Of a stretch of 64,000 nucleotides of DNA, positions 44,001 through 52,090 are shown in pieces. The stretch is from positions 992,001 to 1,056,000 of the forward strand of contig NC_021294.1 of NCBI RefSeq assembly GCF_000402035.1, in the 5' to 3' direction. The translations under genes were made by a program, and so were the position numbers. This DNA is from Caballeronia insecticola. Lineage in GTDB: Bacteria; Pseudomonadota; Gammaproteobacteria; Burkholderiales; Burkholderiaceae. The notes beneath the pieces are model-generated. The model saw only the letters and a list, made by a program, of their open reading frames with translations. It ran no database searches and was not told where the DNA came from. How positions within the stretch are numbered: position 1 is the first letter of the stretch; each line of letters starts with the position of its first letter.

Positions 44001-46839
44001 CGCCGTCGCCGCCTTCCGGACCGAGATCGATGATCCAGTCGGCCGCGCGAATCACGTCGAGGTTGTGCTCGATGACGATCAGCGAATGGCCGCGTTCCAG
44101 CAGACGCCGCAGCGCCTGCATCAGCTTGGCGATGTCGTCGAAATGCAGGCCCGTGGTCGGCTCGTCGAACATGAAGAGACGGCGTTCCTTCTCGCTGTCC
44201 TTGCTGCTTTTCTTCGTCTGCGAGGTCTCGGCGAGAAAGCCCGCGAGCTTGAGACGCTGCGCTTCGCCGCCGGACAGTGTCGGCACCGGCTGGCCAAGAC
44301 GCACGTATTCGAGCCCGACATCGACGATAGGCTGCAACACGCGCAGCACTTCGGCATCGCCCGCGAACAACTCGACGGCTTCGCTCACCGTCAGTTCGAG
44401 CACGTCCGCGACGCTCAGATGACGCCCGCCGCGCTCGATCTTCACTTCGAGCACTTCCGCGCGATAACGCCGGCCGTCGCAATCCGGGCAACGCAGATAC
44501 ACGTCGCTCAGGAATTGCATCTCGACGTGCTCGAAGCCTGAACCGCCGCACGTCGGGCAGCGGCCGTCGCCGGAATTGAAGCTGAACATGCTCGCGCTAT
44601 AGCCGCGCTGCAACGCGAGCGGCGCCTTCGCGTAGAGCTTGCGGATTTCGTCGAACGCGCCGACATAGCTCGCCGGATTCGAGCGCGCCGTGCGGCCGAT
44701 CGGCGACTGATCGACGAACACCACATCGCTCAGTTGATCCGCGCCCTTCAGCGCGCGAAACGCGCCGGGCGCCTCGGTCGCCTTGCCGAAATGACGCATC
44801 AGCGCGGGCGCGAGCACGTCCTGAATCAGCGTCGATTTGCCCGAGCCGGACACGCCCGTCACGCAGACGAGCCGTTGCAGCGGAATATCGACCGTGACGT
44901 TTTGCAGATTGTGATCGCTCGCGCCTTCGAGCGTCAGGCGCGGCGTTTTGTCGTCGACTGCGCGGCGGTTCCAGTTCGATGCATGCGCGACATGTTTGCG
45001 GCCGCCGAGATAGGCGCCGGTCAGCGTGTCGGTGTTCTGGATCTCGGCGGGCGTGCCGTCGTAGACGATCTGGCCGCCGCGCTCGCCCGGCCCCGGTCCC
45101 ATGTCGATGAGACGATCCGCCGCGAGCATCACCGAAGGATCGTGCTCCACGACGACGAGCGTATTGCCCGCGTCACGCAGCCGGTGCATGGCCTCGACGA
45201 TGCGGTTCAAATCGCGCGGATGCAGCCCGATGCTCGGCTCGTCGAGCACGAACAGCGTGTTCACGAGCGAGGTGCCGAGCGCGGTCGTCAGGTTGATGCG
45301 CTGCACTTCGCCGCCCGAGAGCGTGCGGCTCTGGCGATCGAGTGTCAGATAGCCGAGGCCGACATCGCAGAGATATTTGAGGCGCGTGCGCACTTCGGCG
45401 TGCAGCAGCTTGAGCGCTTCGTCGAGCAGCGTGGACGGCAGCGTCAGCGAATCGAAGAAGCGGCGGATGCGCTCGATCGGCATCAGCATCAGATCGTGCA
45501 CGGTCAGGCCCGGCAGTGCTTCGAGCTGCGCGCGCGTCCAGTCGACGCCCTCCGGCATGAAGCGATTCGACGGCGACAGCACGGCGTCCGCCTGTTCCTT
45601 CGTGCCGAGACGCCACAGCAGCGATTCGGTTTTCAGACGCGCGCCGGCGCAGACCGGGCACGTCGTATAGCTGCGATATTTCGACAGCAGCACGCGAATG
45701 TGCATCTTGTACGCCTTCGACTCCAGATAGTCGAAGAAGCGCTGCACGCCGTACCACTGGTTCTGCCACTTGCCGTTCCAGTCCGGCGAGCCCTTGATGA
45801 CCCAGTCGCGTTCCTGTTGCGTCAGCTCGTTCCACGGCACGCCGAGACGGATGCCCGCCTTCGTGCCGTAGCGCACGAGATCGTCCTGATTCTCTTTCCA
45901 CGCGGGCGTTTGCAGCGTTTTGACCGCGCCTTCGCGCAGCGTCTTGCTTTCGTCGGGAATGACAAGCCCGTAATCGACGCCGATCACGCGGCCGAAGCCC
46001 CGGCACGTTTCGCACGCGCCATAAGCCGAGTTGAACGAGAACAGCGCCGGTTGCGGGTCCGCATAGCGCAGATCGCTTTCCGGGCTATGCAGGCCGGTCG
46101 AAAAGCGCCAGATGTCCGGCTCGCCTTCGTCCTTCAGCACGTAGATGTTCACGCGGCCCGTGCCGCGCAAGAGCGCGCTTTCGATGGCCTCCAGCGCGCG
46201 CGAACGCTCGGTGTTGTGCAGGCGAAAACGGTCCGCGACGACATCGAGCACCTGACGCGCGCCGGAATCCGTCTGCACATGGCGTTTGGCCTGCACGCGC
46301 GTGTAGCCGCTCGCGGACAGCCATTGTTCGACTTCTTCGTCACTTGCCGTATCGGGCAATTCGACCGGAAACGTGATCGCGAGACGCGGATCGCCGGCGC
46401 GGGTGCGCTCGAGCAGTTCGGCGTAGATCGTCTCGGGCGTGTCGTGGCGCACGCGCTGCGAGGTTTTCTTGTCGAAGAGTTCGGCGGCGCGCGCATAGAA
46501 CAGCTTCAGATGATCGTTCAGCTCGGTCATCGTGCCGACGGTCGAGCGCGAACTGCGCACGGGATTCGTCTGGTCGATGGCAATGGCGGGCGGCACGCCG
46601 TCCACGCGATCGACCTGCGGGCGGTCCATCCGGTCGAGAAACTGGCGCGCGTAGGCGCTGAAGGTTTCGACGTAGCGGCGCTGGCCTTCGGCATACAGCG
46701 TATCGAACACGAGGCTCGACTTGCCGGAACCGGACGGGCCGGTCACGACCGTCATCTGGCCGGTGTGCAGGTCGAGATCGAGATTCTTGAGATTGTGCTG
46801 ACGTGCGCCGCGAATGCGGATTGCGTTATTCGATGCCAA
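40999..46839 (-). CDS. uvrA: Double-length UvrA, excinuclease ABC subunit A (four ATPase modules)
   Basis: About 1946 residues, twice the usual ~940. Two complete UvrA-like halves lie in tandem, joined near nt 43850. Four Walker A motifs are visible (GPSGSGKSS once, GVSGSGKST three times), with four signatures (LSGGEVQRI, LSGGEAQRL, LSGGEAQRI twice) and zinc-type CxxC clusters in both halves (CPTCGGSG...CPDCDGRR; CPTCEGQG...CDVCHGQR). UvrA finds DNA lesions and loads UvrB. Start uncertain: the frame is open to 46974, but a LexA box at 46944-46963 lies in that stretch and no in-frame ATG precedes the conserved NAIRIRGARQHNLKNLD. TTG 46839 is the best fit. Followed by ACT and DUF445 genes. Confidence 0.9.
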   Translation of the reverse strand: MASNNAIRIRGARQHNLKNLDLDLHTGQMTVVTGPSGSGKSSLVFDTLYAEGQRRYVETFSAYARQFLDRMDRPQVDRVDGVPPAIAIDQTNPVRSSRSTVGTMTELNDHLKLFYARAAELFDKKTSQRVRHDTPETIYAELLERTRAGDPRLAITFPVELPDTASDEEVEQWLSASGYTRVQAKRHVQTDSGARQVLDVVADRFRLHNTERSRALEAIESALLRGTGRVNIYVLKDEGEPDIWRFSTGLHSPESDLRYADPQPALFSFNSAYGACETCRGFGRVIGVDYGLVIPDESKTLREGAVKTLQTPAWKENQDDLVRYGTKAGIRLGVPWNELTQQERDWVIKGSPDWNGKWQNQWYGVQRFFDYLESKAYKMHIRVLLSKYRSYTTCPVCAGARLKTESLLWRLGTKEQADAVLSPSNRFMPEGVDWTRAQLEALPGLTVHDLMLMPIERIRRFFDSLTLPSTLLDEALKLLHAEVRTRLKYLCDVGLGYLTLDRQSRTLSGGEVQRINLTTALGTSLVNTLFVLDEPSIGLHPRDLNRIVEAMHRLRDAGNTLVVVEHDPSVMLAADRLIDMGPGPGERGGQIVYDGTPAEIQNTDTLTGAYLGGRKHVAHASNWNRRAVDDKTPRLTLEGASDHNLQNVTVDIPLQRLVCVTGVSGSGKSTLIQDVLAPALMRHFGKATEAPGAFRALKGADQLSDVVFVDQSPIGRTARSNPASYVGAFDEIRKLYAKAPLALQRGYSASMFSFNSGDGRCPTCGGSGFEHVEMQFLSDVYLRCPDCDGRRYRAEVLEVKIERGGRHLSVADVLELTVSEAVELFAGDAEVLRVLQPIVDVGLEYVRLGQPVPTLSGGEAQRLKLAGFLAETSQTKKSSKDSEKERRLFMFDEPTTGLHFDDIAKLMQALRRLLERGHSLIVIEHNLDVIRAADWIIDLGPEGGDGGGQVVCVGTPDEVAACEQSHTGRALIDYDEAMQPGAAEKRAGVPLQLAAEVASARRALQGEDVVRIVNAREHNLKSLDVDIPHNKFNVVTGVSGSGKSTLAFDILFHEGQRRYLESLNAYARSIVQPAGRPEVDAVYGIPPTVAIEQRLSRGGRKSTVATTSEVWHFLRLLYVKLGIQHCIHDGTPVQSQSSESIAAQIMRDFKGQHVGLLAPLVVNRKGVYTDLAKWAKARGNTHLRVDGEFLPVSPWPKLDRFREHTIELPVADLVVSADHEADLRRLLDETLEVGKGVMHLLAPLDDLHGSWQGGARRGKEETRVFSTKRACPVCGTSYPELDPRMFSYNSKHGWCNTCVGTGVKLTREQRAAFDDTLFAQDDRGREQSIGSVDQEPDDIVDQPCPDCEGTRLNEVARAVTFGDYPITEVGRWTVSDTREWISTLKLKGRDADIARDVVSEIEGRLQFLEEVGLGYLSLDRAAPTLSGGEAQRIRLAAQLGSNLQGVCYVLDEPTIGLHPRDNLILLSALRKLNDKGNTLVVVEHDEDTIRRADHIIDIGPGAGKRGGTVVAQGNVTDLAAHKASLTGQYLANPIVHPLQPRRDVRPATAKRPAVPEQWLTVEGATLHNLRNITASVPLNRLVAITGVSGSGKSTLARDVLMTNLLDAVGRSVLSSPAVRRARRTAQAADTGKPAAKSRASVLAREAPRPKFDVTHAWQGCAGVTGFEAIDRVLEVDQTPIGKTPRSCPATYIGMWDTIRKLFADTLEARARGYTPSRFSFNTGEGRCPTCEGQGVRTIAMSFLPDVKVPCDVCHGQRFNPETLAVTWRGKNIGEVLTMEIDEAVEFFSAMQSIAHPLQLLRDVGLGYLTLGQPSPTLSGGEAQRIKLVTELSKVRDDVTRRGQKPPHTLYVLDEPTVGLHMADVAKLIRVLHRLVDGGHSVIVIEHDLDVIAEADWVLDLGPEGGVNGGTIVAAADPDTLAMHPRSHTGAALRPVLGRTREAENAA

Positions 46840-46943
46840 TTTTTCAACCGGTTCAAAGAGTTGGGCGGCCAGGTCCGGTTTTGCCGGGACCGTGGGCGGC
46901 GTCGCGCGAGTGTTCGGAGGCGCGCACCGGCCGTAGCGAACAG

Positions 46944-46963
46944 TACTGTACACGCATACAGTA
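46944..46963 (-). promoter_or_regulatory. LexA (SOS) box upstream of uvrA
   Basis: TACTGTACACGCATACAGTA, a 20-bp site close to the full LexA consensus. On the minus strand it overlaps a likely promoter (TTGTAT, 16 bp, TACTGT), so LexA would block uvrA transcription. The site is about 105 bp before the chosen start. Confidence 0.85.
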
Positions 46964-47055
46964 TTTGTCGCCAAACGTGATACAAGCGGTGATGCGACTG
47001 TTCGCTTCCGTTACGCAAGACGCTCGCCCGGGCCGCGCTTCTTTTCACGCTTCTT

Positions 47056-47952
47056 TCACGCTGACTTCAGATGCGCGATCACCGCGTCCGCGACGGCGTT
47101 AGGCGCCTCACGCAGCGGAAAATGCCCCGCGCCGTCGATCACCACGCGCCTATAACCCGCCGTGAAATGTTCTTCCAGTCCTTCCGAACTTGCCGGTTCG
47201 TCGCATGAATCCGCGCCGCCCTGGATCATGAGCGCAGGCACATCGATGCGATCAACGGTCGCGAGCCGCGCGTAGAGGTCCGCGAGCGCCGGATCGGACG
47301 GCTGGTCGCCGCGCCAGCGCCGGCGATAAGCGTTGAGCGTGATCGGCACCCAGTCGGGATTATCGAAGGCGCGCGCGGTGGTTGCGAACTCGGCTTCGTC
47401 GAACCAGCCGGGCGGCGACCATGTGTCCCACTGAATGCGCGCGAAACCTTTGGGATCGGCAGCGACGGCGTCCGGGCCGCCATCGAGCGACATGAACCAC
47501 TGGTACCAGAAGCGCCGCGCCTGCGAAAAATCGGGCAGTTCGAACGCGCCGCGCGGCTGATACGCCAGCGCGAGCGCGGCCATGCGGCGCACGCGCTCGG
47601 GAAACAGTGTGGCGATCGTGTACGCGGCGCGCGCGCCCCAGTCGTGGCCGACGACATCGAACTTTGCGATGCCCAGCGCATCCGCGAGATCGACAGCATC
47701 GTTCGCCAGCGCGACGCCCGAGCCGTCGCGCACGGTGTCGGCGGAGAGAAAGCGCGTGCCGCCCGCGCCGCGCAGTTCGGGCACGACAGTGCGATAGCCC
47801 GCCGCGTTGAGCCGCGCGGCCACTGCGTTCCACGCGCGCGCGGCGTCGGGCCAGCCGTGCAGCAGGATCACGACGGGACCGTCAGCGGGACCGGCATCGG
47901 CGTAGGCGATATCGAGCGTCGGCGTGCGCGCATGGCGTCCGAAGTCGAGCAT
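47056..47952 (-). CDS. Alpha/beta hydrolase, epoxide-hydrolase type
   Basis: A 298-residue cytoplasmic hydrolase. The oxyanion motif is LLHGWPD (31-36), the nucleophile is Asp104 in VGHDWGARAA (Asp, as in epoxide hydrolases and dehalogenases), and the catalytic His is in DGAGHFPLRE near the end. A tryptophan/tyrosine-rich lid (RRFWYQWFM) follows the core. It probably opens epoxides or hydrolyses related substrates; substrate unknown. It precedes uvrA on the same strand but the LexA-box promoter separates them. Confidence 0.82.
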   Translation of the reverse strand: MLDFGRHARTPTLDIAYADAGPADGPVVILLHGWPDAARAWNAVAARLNAAGYRTVVPELRGAGGTRFLSADTVRDGSGVALANDAVDLADALGIAKFDVVGHDWGARAAYTIATLFPERVRRMAALALAYQPRGAFELPDFSQARRFWYQWFMSLDGGPDAVAADPKGFARIQWDTWSPPGWFDEAEFATTARAFDNPDWVPITLNAYRRRWRGDQPSDPALADLYARLATVDRIDVPALMIQGGADSCDEPASSEGLEEHFTAGYRRVVIDGAGHFPLREAPNAVADAVIAHLKSA

Positions 47953-48072
47953 GGCGGGCTCCTCGAAAAGAGAAAAGTCATTCTAGCGAGCATGCAAGAC
48001 ACGCGCTCGGCATGGCGATCGATGAAATAATCGCCGTTCCACTCGCGTTACACGGACTCACAGGAGACACGC

Positions 48073-49140
48073 ATGACCCGCAATGCATACCGCATCGCCG
48101 TGATTCCCGGCGACGGCATCGGCCGTGAAGTGATGCCCGAAGCCTTGCGCGCGCTCGATGCCGTCAGCAAGCGCTTCGGCATCGCGCTCGAATACACGCA
48201 TATCGAATGGGCGAGTTGCGACTACTACGCAAAGCACGGCCAGATGATGCCCGACGACTGGAAAGCGCAACTACAGAACGCCGACGCGATTCTGTTCGGC
48301 GCGGTCGGCTGGCCGCAGACAGTGCCCGATCATATTTCGCTGTGGGGCTCGCTGCTCAAGTTCCGCCGCGAGTTCGATCAATACATCAACCTGCGGCCCG
48401 CGCGTCTTTTCGACGGCGTGCCTTCGCCTCTGGCCAATCGCCGCGCGGGCGACATCGACTTCATGATCGTGCGCGAGAACACTGAAGGCGAGTACTCGTC
48501 GGTCGGCGGCGTGATGTTCGAAGGCACCGAGCGCGAGTTCGTGTCGCAGACGTCGATCTTCACGCGTCACGGCGCGGAACGCGTGCTGAAGTTCGCGTTC
48601 GATCTCGCGCAGCGCCGCAAGAAAACGCTCACCGTCGCGACCAAGAGCAATGGCATTTCGATCAGCATGCCGTGGTGGGACGCGCGTGCCGCGGAAATCG
48701 CGCAGCAGTATCCGGATATCGAATGGGACAAGCAGCACATCGACATTCTGTGCGCGCGTTTCGTGCTCAATCCGGATCGCTTCGATGTGGTCGTCGCGAC
48801 CAATTTGTTCGGCGACATTCTGTCGGACCTCGGCCCCGCATGCACGGGCACGATCGGCATCGCGCCGTCGGCGAACATGAATCCGGAGCGCAACTTCCCG
48901 TCGCTGTTCGAGCCGGTGCATGGCTCGGCGCCGGATATCGCGGGAAAAGGCATCGCCAATCCGATCGCGATGATCTGGTCCGCCGCGATGATGCTCGACT
49001 TCTTAGGCGAACGCGCCGCGCACGATGCGATGCTTGCCGCCATCGAAAGCGTGCTGAAGGAAGGCCCGCATACCGGCGATCTGGGCGGCCGCGCGAACAC
49101 CGCCGAAGTGGGCGAAGCGATCGCACGACGCCTCGCCTGA
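48073..49140 (+). CDS. Tartrate dehydrogenase / D-malate dehydrogenase (decarboxylating)
   Basis: A 355-residue NAD-dependent beta-decarboxylating dehydrogenase of the IMDH/ICDH superfamily. Motifs are IPGDGIGREVMPEAL at the start, LLKFRREFDQYINLRPARL, the substrate loop MIVRENTEGEYSSVGG, TKSNGISISMPWWD, the metal-binding Asp residues in NLFGDILSDLGPA, and the NAD site FEPVHGSAPDIAGKGIANP. It converts D-malate to pyruvate or oxidises tartrate. Regulated separately from neighbours: divergent from the hydrolase and convergent with the deacylase gene (4-bp gap). Confidence 0.9.
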   Translation: MTRNAYRIAVIPGDGIGREVMPEALRALDAVSKRFGIALEYTHIEWASCDYYAKHGQMMPDDWKAQLQNADAILFGAVGWPQTVPDHISLWGSLLKFRREFDQYINLRPARLFDGVPSPLANRRAGDIDFMIVRENTEGEYSSVGGVMFEGTEREFVSQTSIFTRHGAERVLKFAFDLAQRRKKTLTVATKSNGISISMPWWDARAAEIAQQYPDIEWDKQHIDILCARFVLNPDRFDVVVATNLFGDILSDLGPACTGTIGIAPSANMNPERNFPSLFEPVHGSAPDIAGKGIANPIAMIWSAAMMLDFLGERAAHDAMLAAIESVLKEGPHTGDLGGRANTAEVGEAIARRLA

Positions 49141-49144
49141 GGTT

Positions 49145-50281
49145 TTATGCGCCGATCAGCACGCCGCTTCTGATCGGCGTTTCGCCCGTCACGCGGCCCA
49201 TCGGCGCGCCAGCGTAGACGAAGCGAATCGCGCGGCGCATGTAGAACACGCCGTCGTTGCTCGTGGTGACGGTCGTGACCGCGTCGGTCAGCGGATCGAC
49301 GATATCGAACACCGCGTCGCCCGCTTTCAGCCGCGCGCCCACCTTCGCCCGATACACGACGATCCCGCTCACCGGCGCCGTCAGTTGCTGGCTGCCCGCG
49401 AGCGGCGTGGCGGGCTGCGCGAGCGGCGGCGCGTCCTGCGCGTTGCCGTCGATCACACCGCGCGCAATCAGATATTCGACGATGGCATCGGCATCGTGCG
49501 CGGCCGTGTCGTAATCGACGTCGCGCTGGCCGCGATGCTCGATCGTCGCCGCAATGTTCGGCGCGCCGAGCGGAATGCCGTCGCCGAGACGCCCGCGCAC
49601 TTCGTTCCACAGAAGCGCGTGCACTTCGTCGAAGGACTGGCCGCCGGAATCGCTTGCAAGCAGCACGCCGTTCGCGTGGAGATGGCGCGCAAGCGGCTCG
49701 ATCGCGGGCCAGCTCGCGGGGCTGGTGTAGATGTGCATCGTCGCTTCGAGCGAGCAGTGCAGATCGAGCACGACATCCGCTGCCGACGCGAGCGTGAGCA
49801 ACGTCAGCCGCAGCGATTCGAACTCGTTCTTCGCGGTCGTTTCGCCGAGCAGTTCGACGAGCGCGGCACGCAACACGCGCGCGTTGTGCGCGGCATCGGC
49901 GGATGAGAAGCGCCCGCCCGCGCGCTCGATCAGCGCGGCGGCCGACGGCAGCGGAAAGTTGCGGTTGAAGTTGTGTCCGCTGTTCGCCTCGAAGCGGCCG
50001 AGAAACTGACCGAGCACATGCTGCGACAAACCGATCGGATTCGCCACCGGCACGAGCACGACTTCGCCGCGCATGCGGCCTTCGGCTTCGAGCGCGGCCA
50101 GGCGCTGTTTGAGCGTCCACGCGGTGAGCATCGCGGGGGTTTCGTCGGCGTGCAGCGACGCCTGCACGTAGACCTTTTCGCGCCCGGCGTGTGCGTTGCC
50201 TGCGTTGCCGAAATGAAAGCTGACAAGCTCGCGCGAAGTGCCGAGCGTTGTCGAGACGAGTGAATGGCGTTGGGTCAGCAT
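49145..50281 (-). CDS. Succinylglutamate desuccinylase/aspartoacylase-family deacylase
   Basis: A 378-residue zinc carboxypeptidase-like deacylase (AstE/AspA family). Zinc ligands are in QASLHADETPAM and VVLDLHCS; further family motifs are VANPIGLSQ and SGHNFNRNFP. The C-terminal ~100 residues form a beta-barrel (QQLTAPVSGIVVYRAKVGARLKAGDAVFDIV). It cleaves an N-acyl amino acid or similar amide. It starts 10 bp after the binding-protein gene, so the two form a unit for uptake and hydrolysis of one substrate. Substrate unknown. Confidence 0.85.
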   Translation of the reverse strand: MLTQRHSLVSTTLGTSRELVSFHFGNAGNAHAGREKVYVQASLHADETPAMLTAWTLKQRLAALEAEGRMRGEVVLVPVANPIGLSQHVLGQFLGRFEANSGHNFNRNFPLPSAAALIERAGGRFSSADAAHNARVLRAALVELLGETTAKNEFESLRLTLLTLASAADVVLDLHCSLEATMHIYTSPASWPAIEPLARHLHANGVLLASDSGGQSFDEVHALLWNEVRGRLGDGIPLGAPNIAATIEHRGQRDVDYDTAAHDADAIVEYLIARGVIDGNAQDAPPLAQPATPLAGSQQLTAPVSGIVVYRAKVGARLKAGDAVFDIVDPLTDAVTTVTTSNDGVFYMRRAIRFVYAGAPMGRVTGETPIRSGVLIGA

Positions 50282-50291
50282 CGATGATTCC

Positions 50292-51062
50292 TCACTCGCC
50301 GTAGACGTCGAAATCGAAATACTTGCGCGCGATCTTCTGATACGTGCCGTCCGCGCGCATGTCCTTCACGGCCTTGTCCACTTTGGATTTGAGCTGCGTG
50401 TCGTCCTGCCGCAAGCCCATGCCGACGCCGTGATCGCCCATCGAAAGCGGCTCGCCGACGAACGCGAAGCCCGTGCCGCGCGAGGTCTTCAGAAAGCCGT
50501 GCTCCGCTTCCACCGAGCCGAGCAGCGCTGCGTCGAGGCGTCCCGCGACGAGATCGTTGAACACGCCCTCCTGGCTCTGATACGCGACCACTTCGACGCC
50601 GCCCGGCTGCCAGTTTTTCATCGCACAGGTTTCGAACTGGCTGCCGCTCTGCACGCCGACACGCTTGCCGCGCAAGCCGTCCGCGCTCGCCTTCAGCGCC
50701 GCGCTTGGCTTCGCGATCAGGCGCGAGCGGAACTGAAAGAGCTTGGTGGAGAACGCGATCTGCTTCATGCGCTTGTCGGTGATCGCCATCGACGACATGA
50801 TTCCGTCGATCTTGCGCGCCTGAAGCGCGGGAATCATCCCCGAGAATTCGAGCTCGACCCACTGGCAATGCATTGCGATGCGGCGACAGATTTCATCGCC
50901 GAGATCGACGTCGAAACCCGCGACGTGGCCGTCGGGCGTTTTAACGTCCATCGGCGGATAACCGGGGTCGATGCCGAGCCGCAACGTATCGGCGTCTTTA
51001 GCGTGAACCGGCGCGGCGGCGGCCAGCGCGGCCGCGAACAGGAGAGAGCTGAGTTTGAGCAT
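50292..51062 (-). CDS. Amino-acid ABC transporter substrate-binding protein
   Basis: A 256-residue periplasmic protein with a signal peptide (MLKLSSLLFAAALAAAAPVHA) and the polar amino-acid binding fold (LRLGIDPGYPPMDVKTPDGHVAGFDVDLGDEICRRI, then GKRVGVQSGSQFE, then GMGLRQDDTQLKSKVDKAVKDM). It resembles HisJ/ArgT-type receptors for basic amino acids or opines. No permease or ATPase genes are next to it. It is in an operon with the deacylase, and a LysR regulator diverges from it. Confidence 0.88.
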   Translation of the reverse strand: MLKLSSLLFAAALAAAAPVHAKDADTLRLGIDPGYPPMDVKTPDGHVAGFDVDLGDEICRRIAMHCQWVELEFSGMIPALQARKIDGIMSSMAITDKRMKQIAFSTKLFQFRSRLIAKPSAALKASADGLRGKRVGVQSGSQFETCAMKNWQPGGVEVVAYQSQEGVFNDLVAGRLDAALLGSVEAEHGFLKTSRGTGFAFVGEPLSMGDHGVGMGLRQDDTQLKSKVDKAVKDMRADGTYQKIARKYFDFDVYGE

Positions 51063-51139
51063 GGGCGCGAGAGTCCGAAGGTCGAGCGTCGATAGTACGA
51101 AGTCAAAACGCTCACAAAAAGACGCACTTTGCTTATCAT

Positions 51140-51156
51140 GATCACTTTTACTGATC
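51140..51156 (+). promoter_or_regulatory. LysR-type operator (GATCA-N7-TGATC)
   Basis: A 17-bp palindrome that fits the LysR T-N11-A pattern (T51142, A51154). It lies 10 bp before the LysR start and 77 bp before the binding-protein start, placing it to control both. Confidence 0.5.
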
Positions 51157-51166
51157 GCTCGATATC

Positions 51167-52090
51167 GTGGAACTCACGCTGACGCAGTTGCGCATGTTCG
51201 TCGCCGTCGCGGAATCCGGCAGCCTGCGGGCGGCGGCGCGGCGGCTCGATGTCGCGCAGAGCGGCATCACGCAGCAATTGCGCAGGCTGGAGGCGCAGGC
51301 GGGCGGTCCGCTTTTCGAGCGCGATGTGCGCGGCGCGCGTCTCACGGCCATCGGCGAGCGGCTGCGTATGCGCGCGGACCTGATTCTCGGGGAGTGCCGC
51401 AAGACGGAAGACGAAATGCGCCAGCTGCGCGGCGAACTGACGGGGCGCGTCTCGCTCGGACTGGCGGCGGAAGCGACGATGCGGCTCTTTCCCGCGCTGC
51501 TCGAAAGCTATCGCGAACGCTGTCCGCGCATCGACGTGCATCTGACGAGCGCGACCTCACGCGTACTGACATCGTGGGTTCGCGACGGCAGCCTCGACTT
51601 CGCGCTCGCGCTGACCCCGCCGGACGCCGACATCCACGATATGGAAACGATGCGGCTCTTCGATTCCGATGTCGCCGTGATTGCCCGGCGCGGTCATCCG
51701 CTCGAACGCGCCCGCACGCTTGCGGATTTGCAGGATGCGCAGTGGGTCAGCACGCGTCAGCGCGGCGGCGGCGCCGCGCACAACAAGCTTTCGATGCTGT
51801 TCGATGCAGCGCAACTCGCGCCGCCGCGCATCGCCGCGACGACCGAAGCCGTGTTCGACACGCTGCACTGCATCGCGGCCGGCGACTATCTCGGGCTGGA
51901 ACCCGCGGGCCTCGCCGGCCATCCGTTTTTCCGCGAGCACGTCGCGGTCGTGCCGATCGTCGAGCAGGCCGCGAGGACGCCGGTCTGCCTGCTGCGGCGC
52001 GCGGGCGTGCCGCTCACGCCCGCCGCGCAGGAACTCGCGACGATGGCCGTTTCGTTCGCGCGAATGCTGCCCGCTCAGCGCGACGCGTGA
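51167..52090 (+). CDS. LysR-type transcriptional regulator
   Basis: A 307-residue regulator with N-terminal winged helix (LTQLRMFVAVAESGSLRAAARRLDVAQSGITQQLRRLE) and effector domain (GRVSLGLAAEATMRLFPALLESYRERCP). It diverges from the binding-protein/deacylase operon and likely senses its substrate. Its last 16 bp overlap the 3' end of the convergent DUF6496 gene. Confidence 0.88.
   Translation: MELTLTQLRMFVAVAESGSLRAAARRLDVAQSGITQQLRRLEAQAGGPLFERDVRGARLTAIGERLRMRADLILGECRKTEDEMRQLRGELTGRVSLGLAAEATMRLFPALLESYRERCPRIDVHLTSATSRVLTSWVRDGSLDFALALTPPDADIHDMETMRLFDSDVAVIARRGHPLERARTLADLQDAQWVSTRQRGGGAAHNKLSMLFDAAQLAPPRIAATTEAVFDTLHCIAAGDYLGLEPAGLAGHPFFREHVAVVPIVEQAARTPVCLLRRAGVPLTPAAQELATMAVSFARMLPAQRDA

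Noticed and set aside
40714..46980. Two very long plus-strand frames (1275 and 748 codons) opposite uvrA
   Set aside because: They are antisense to uvrA, whose four Walker A motifs and signatures are intact; composition is that of a shadow frame.
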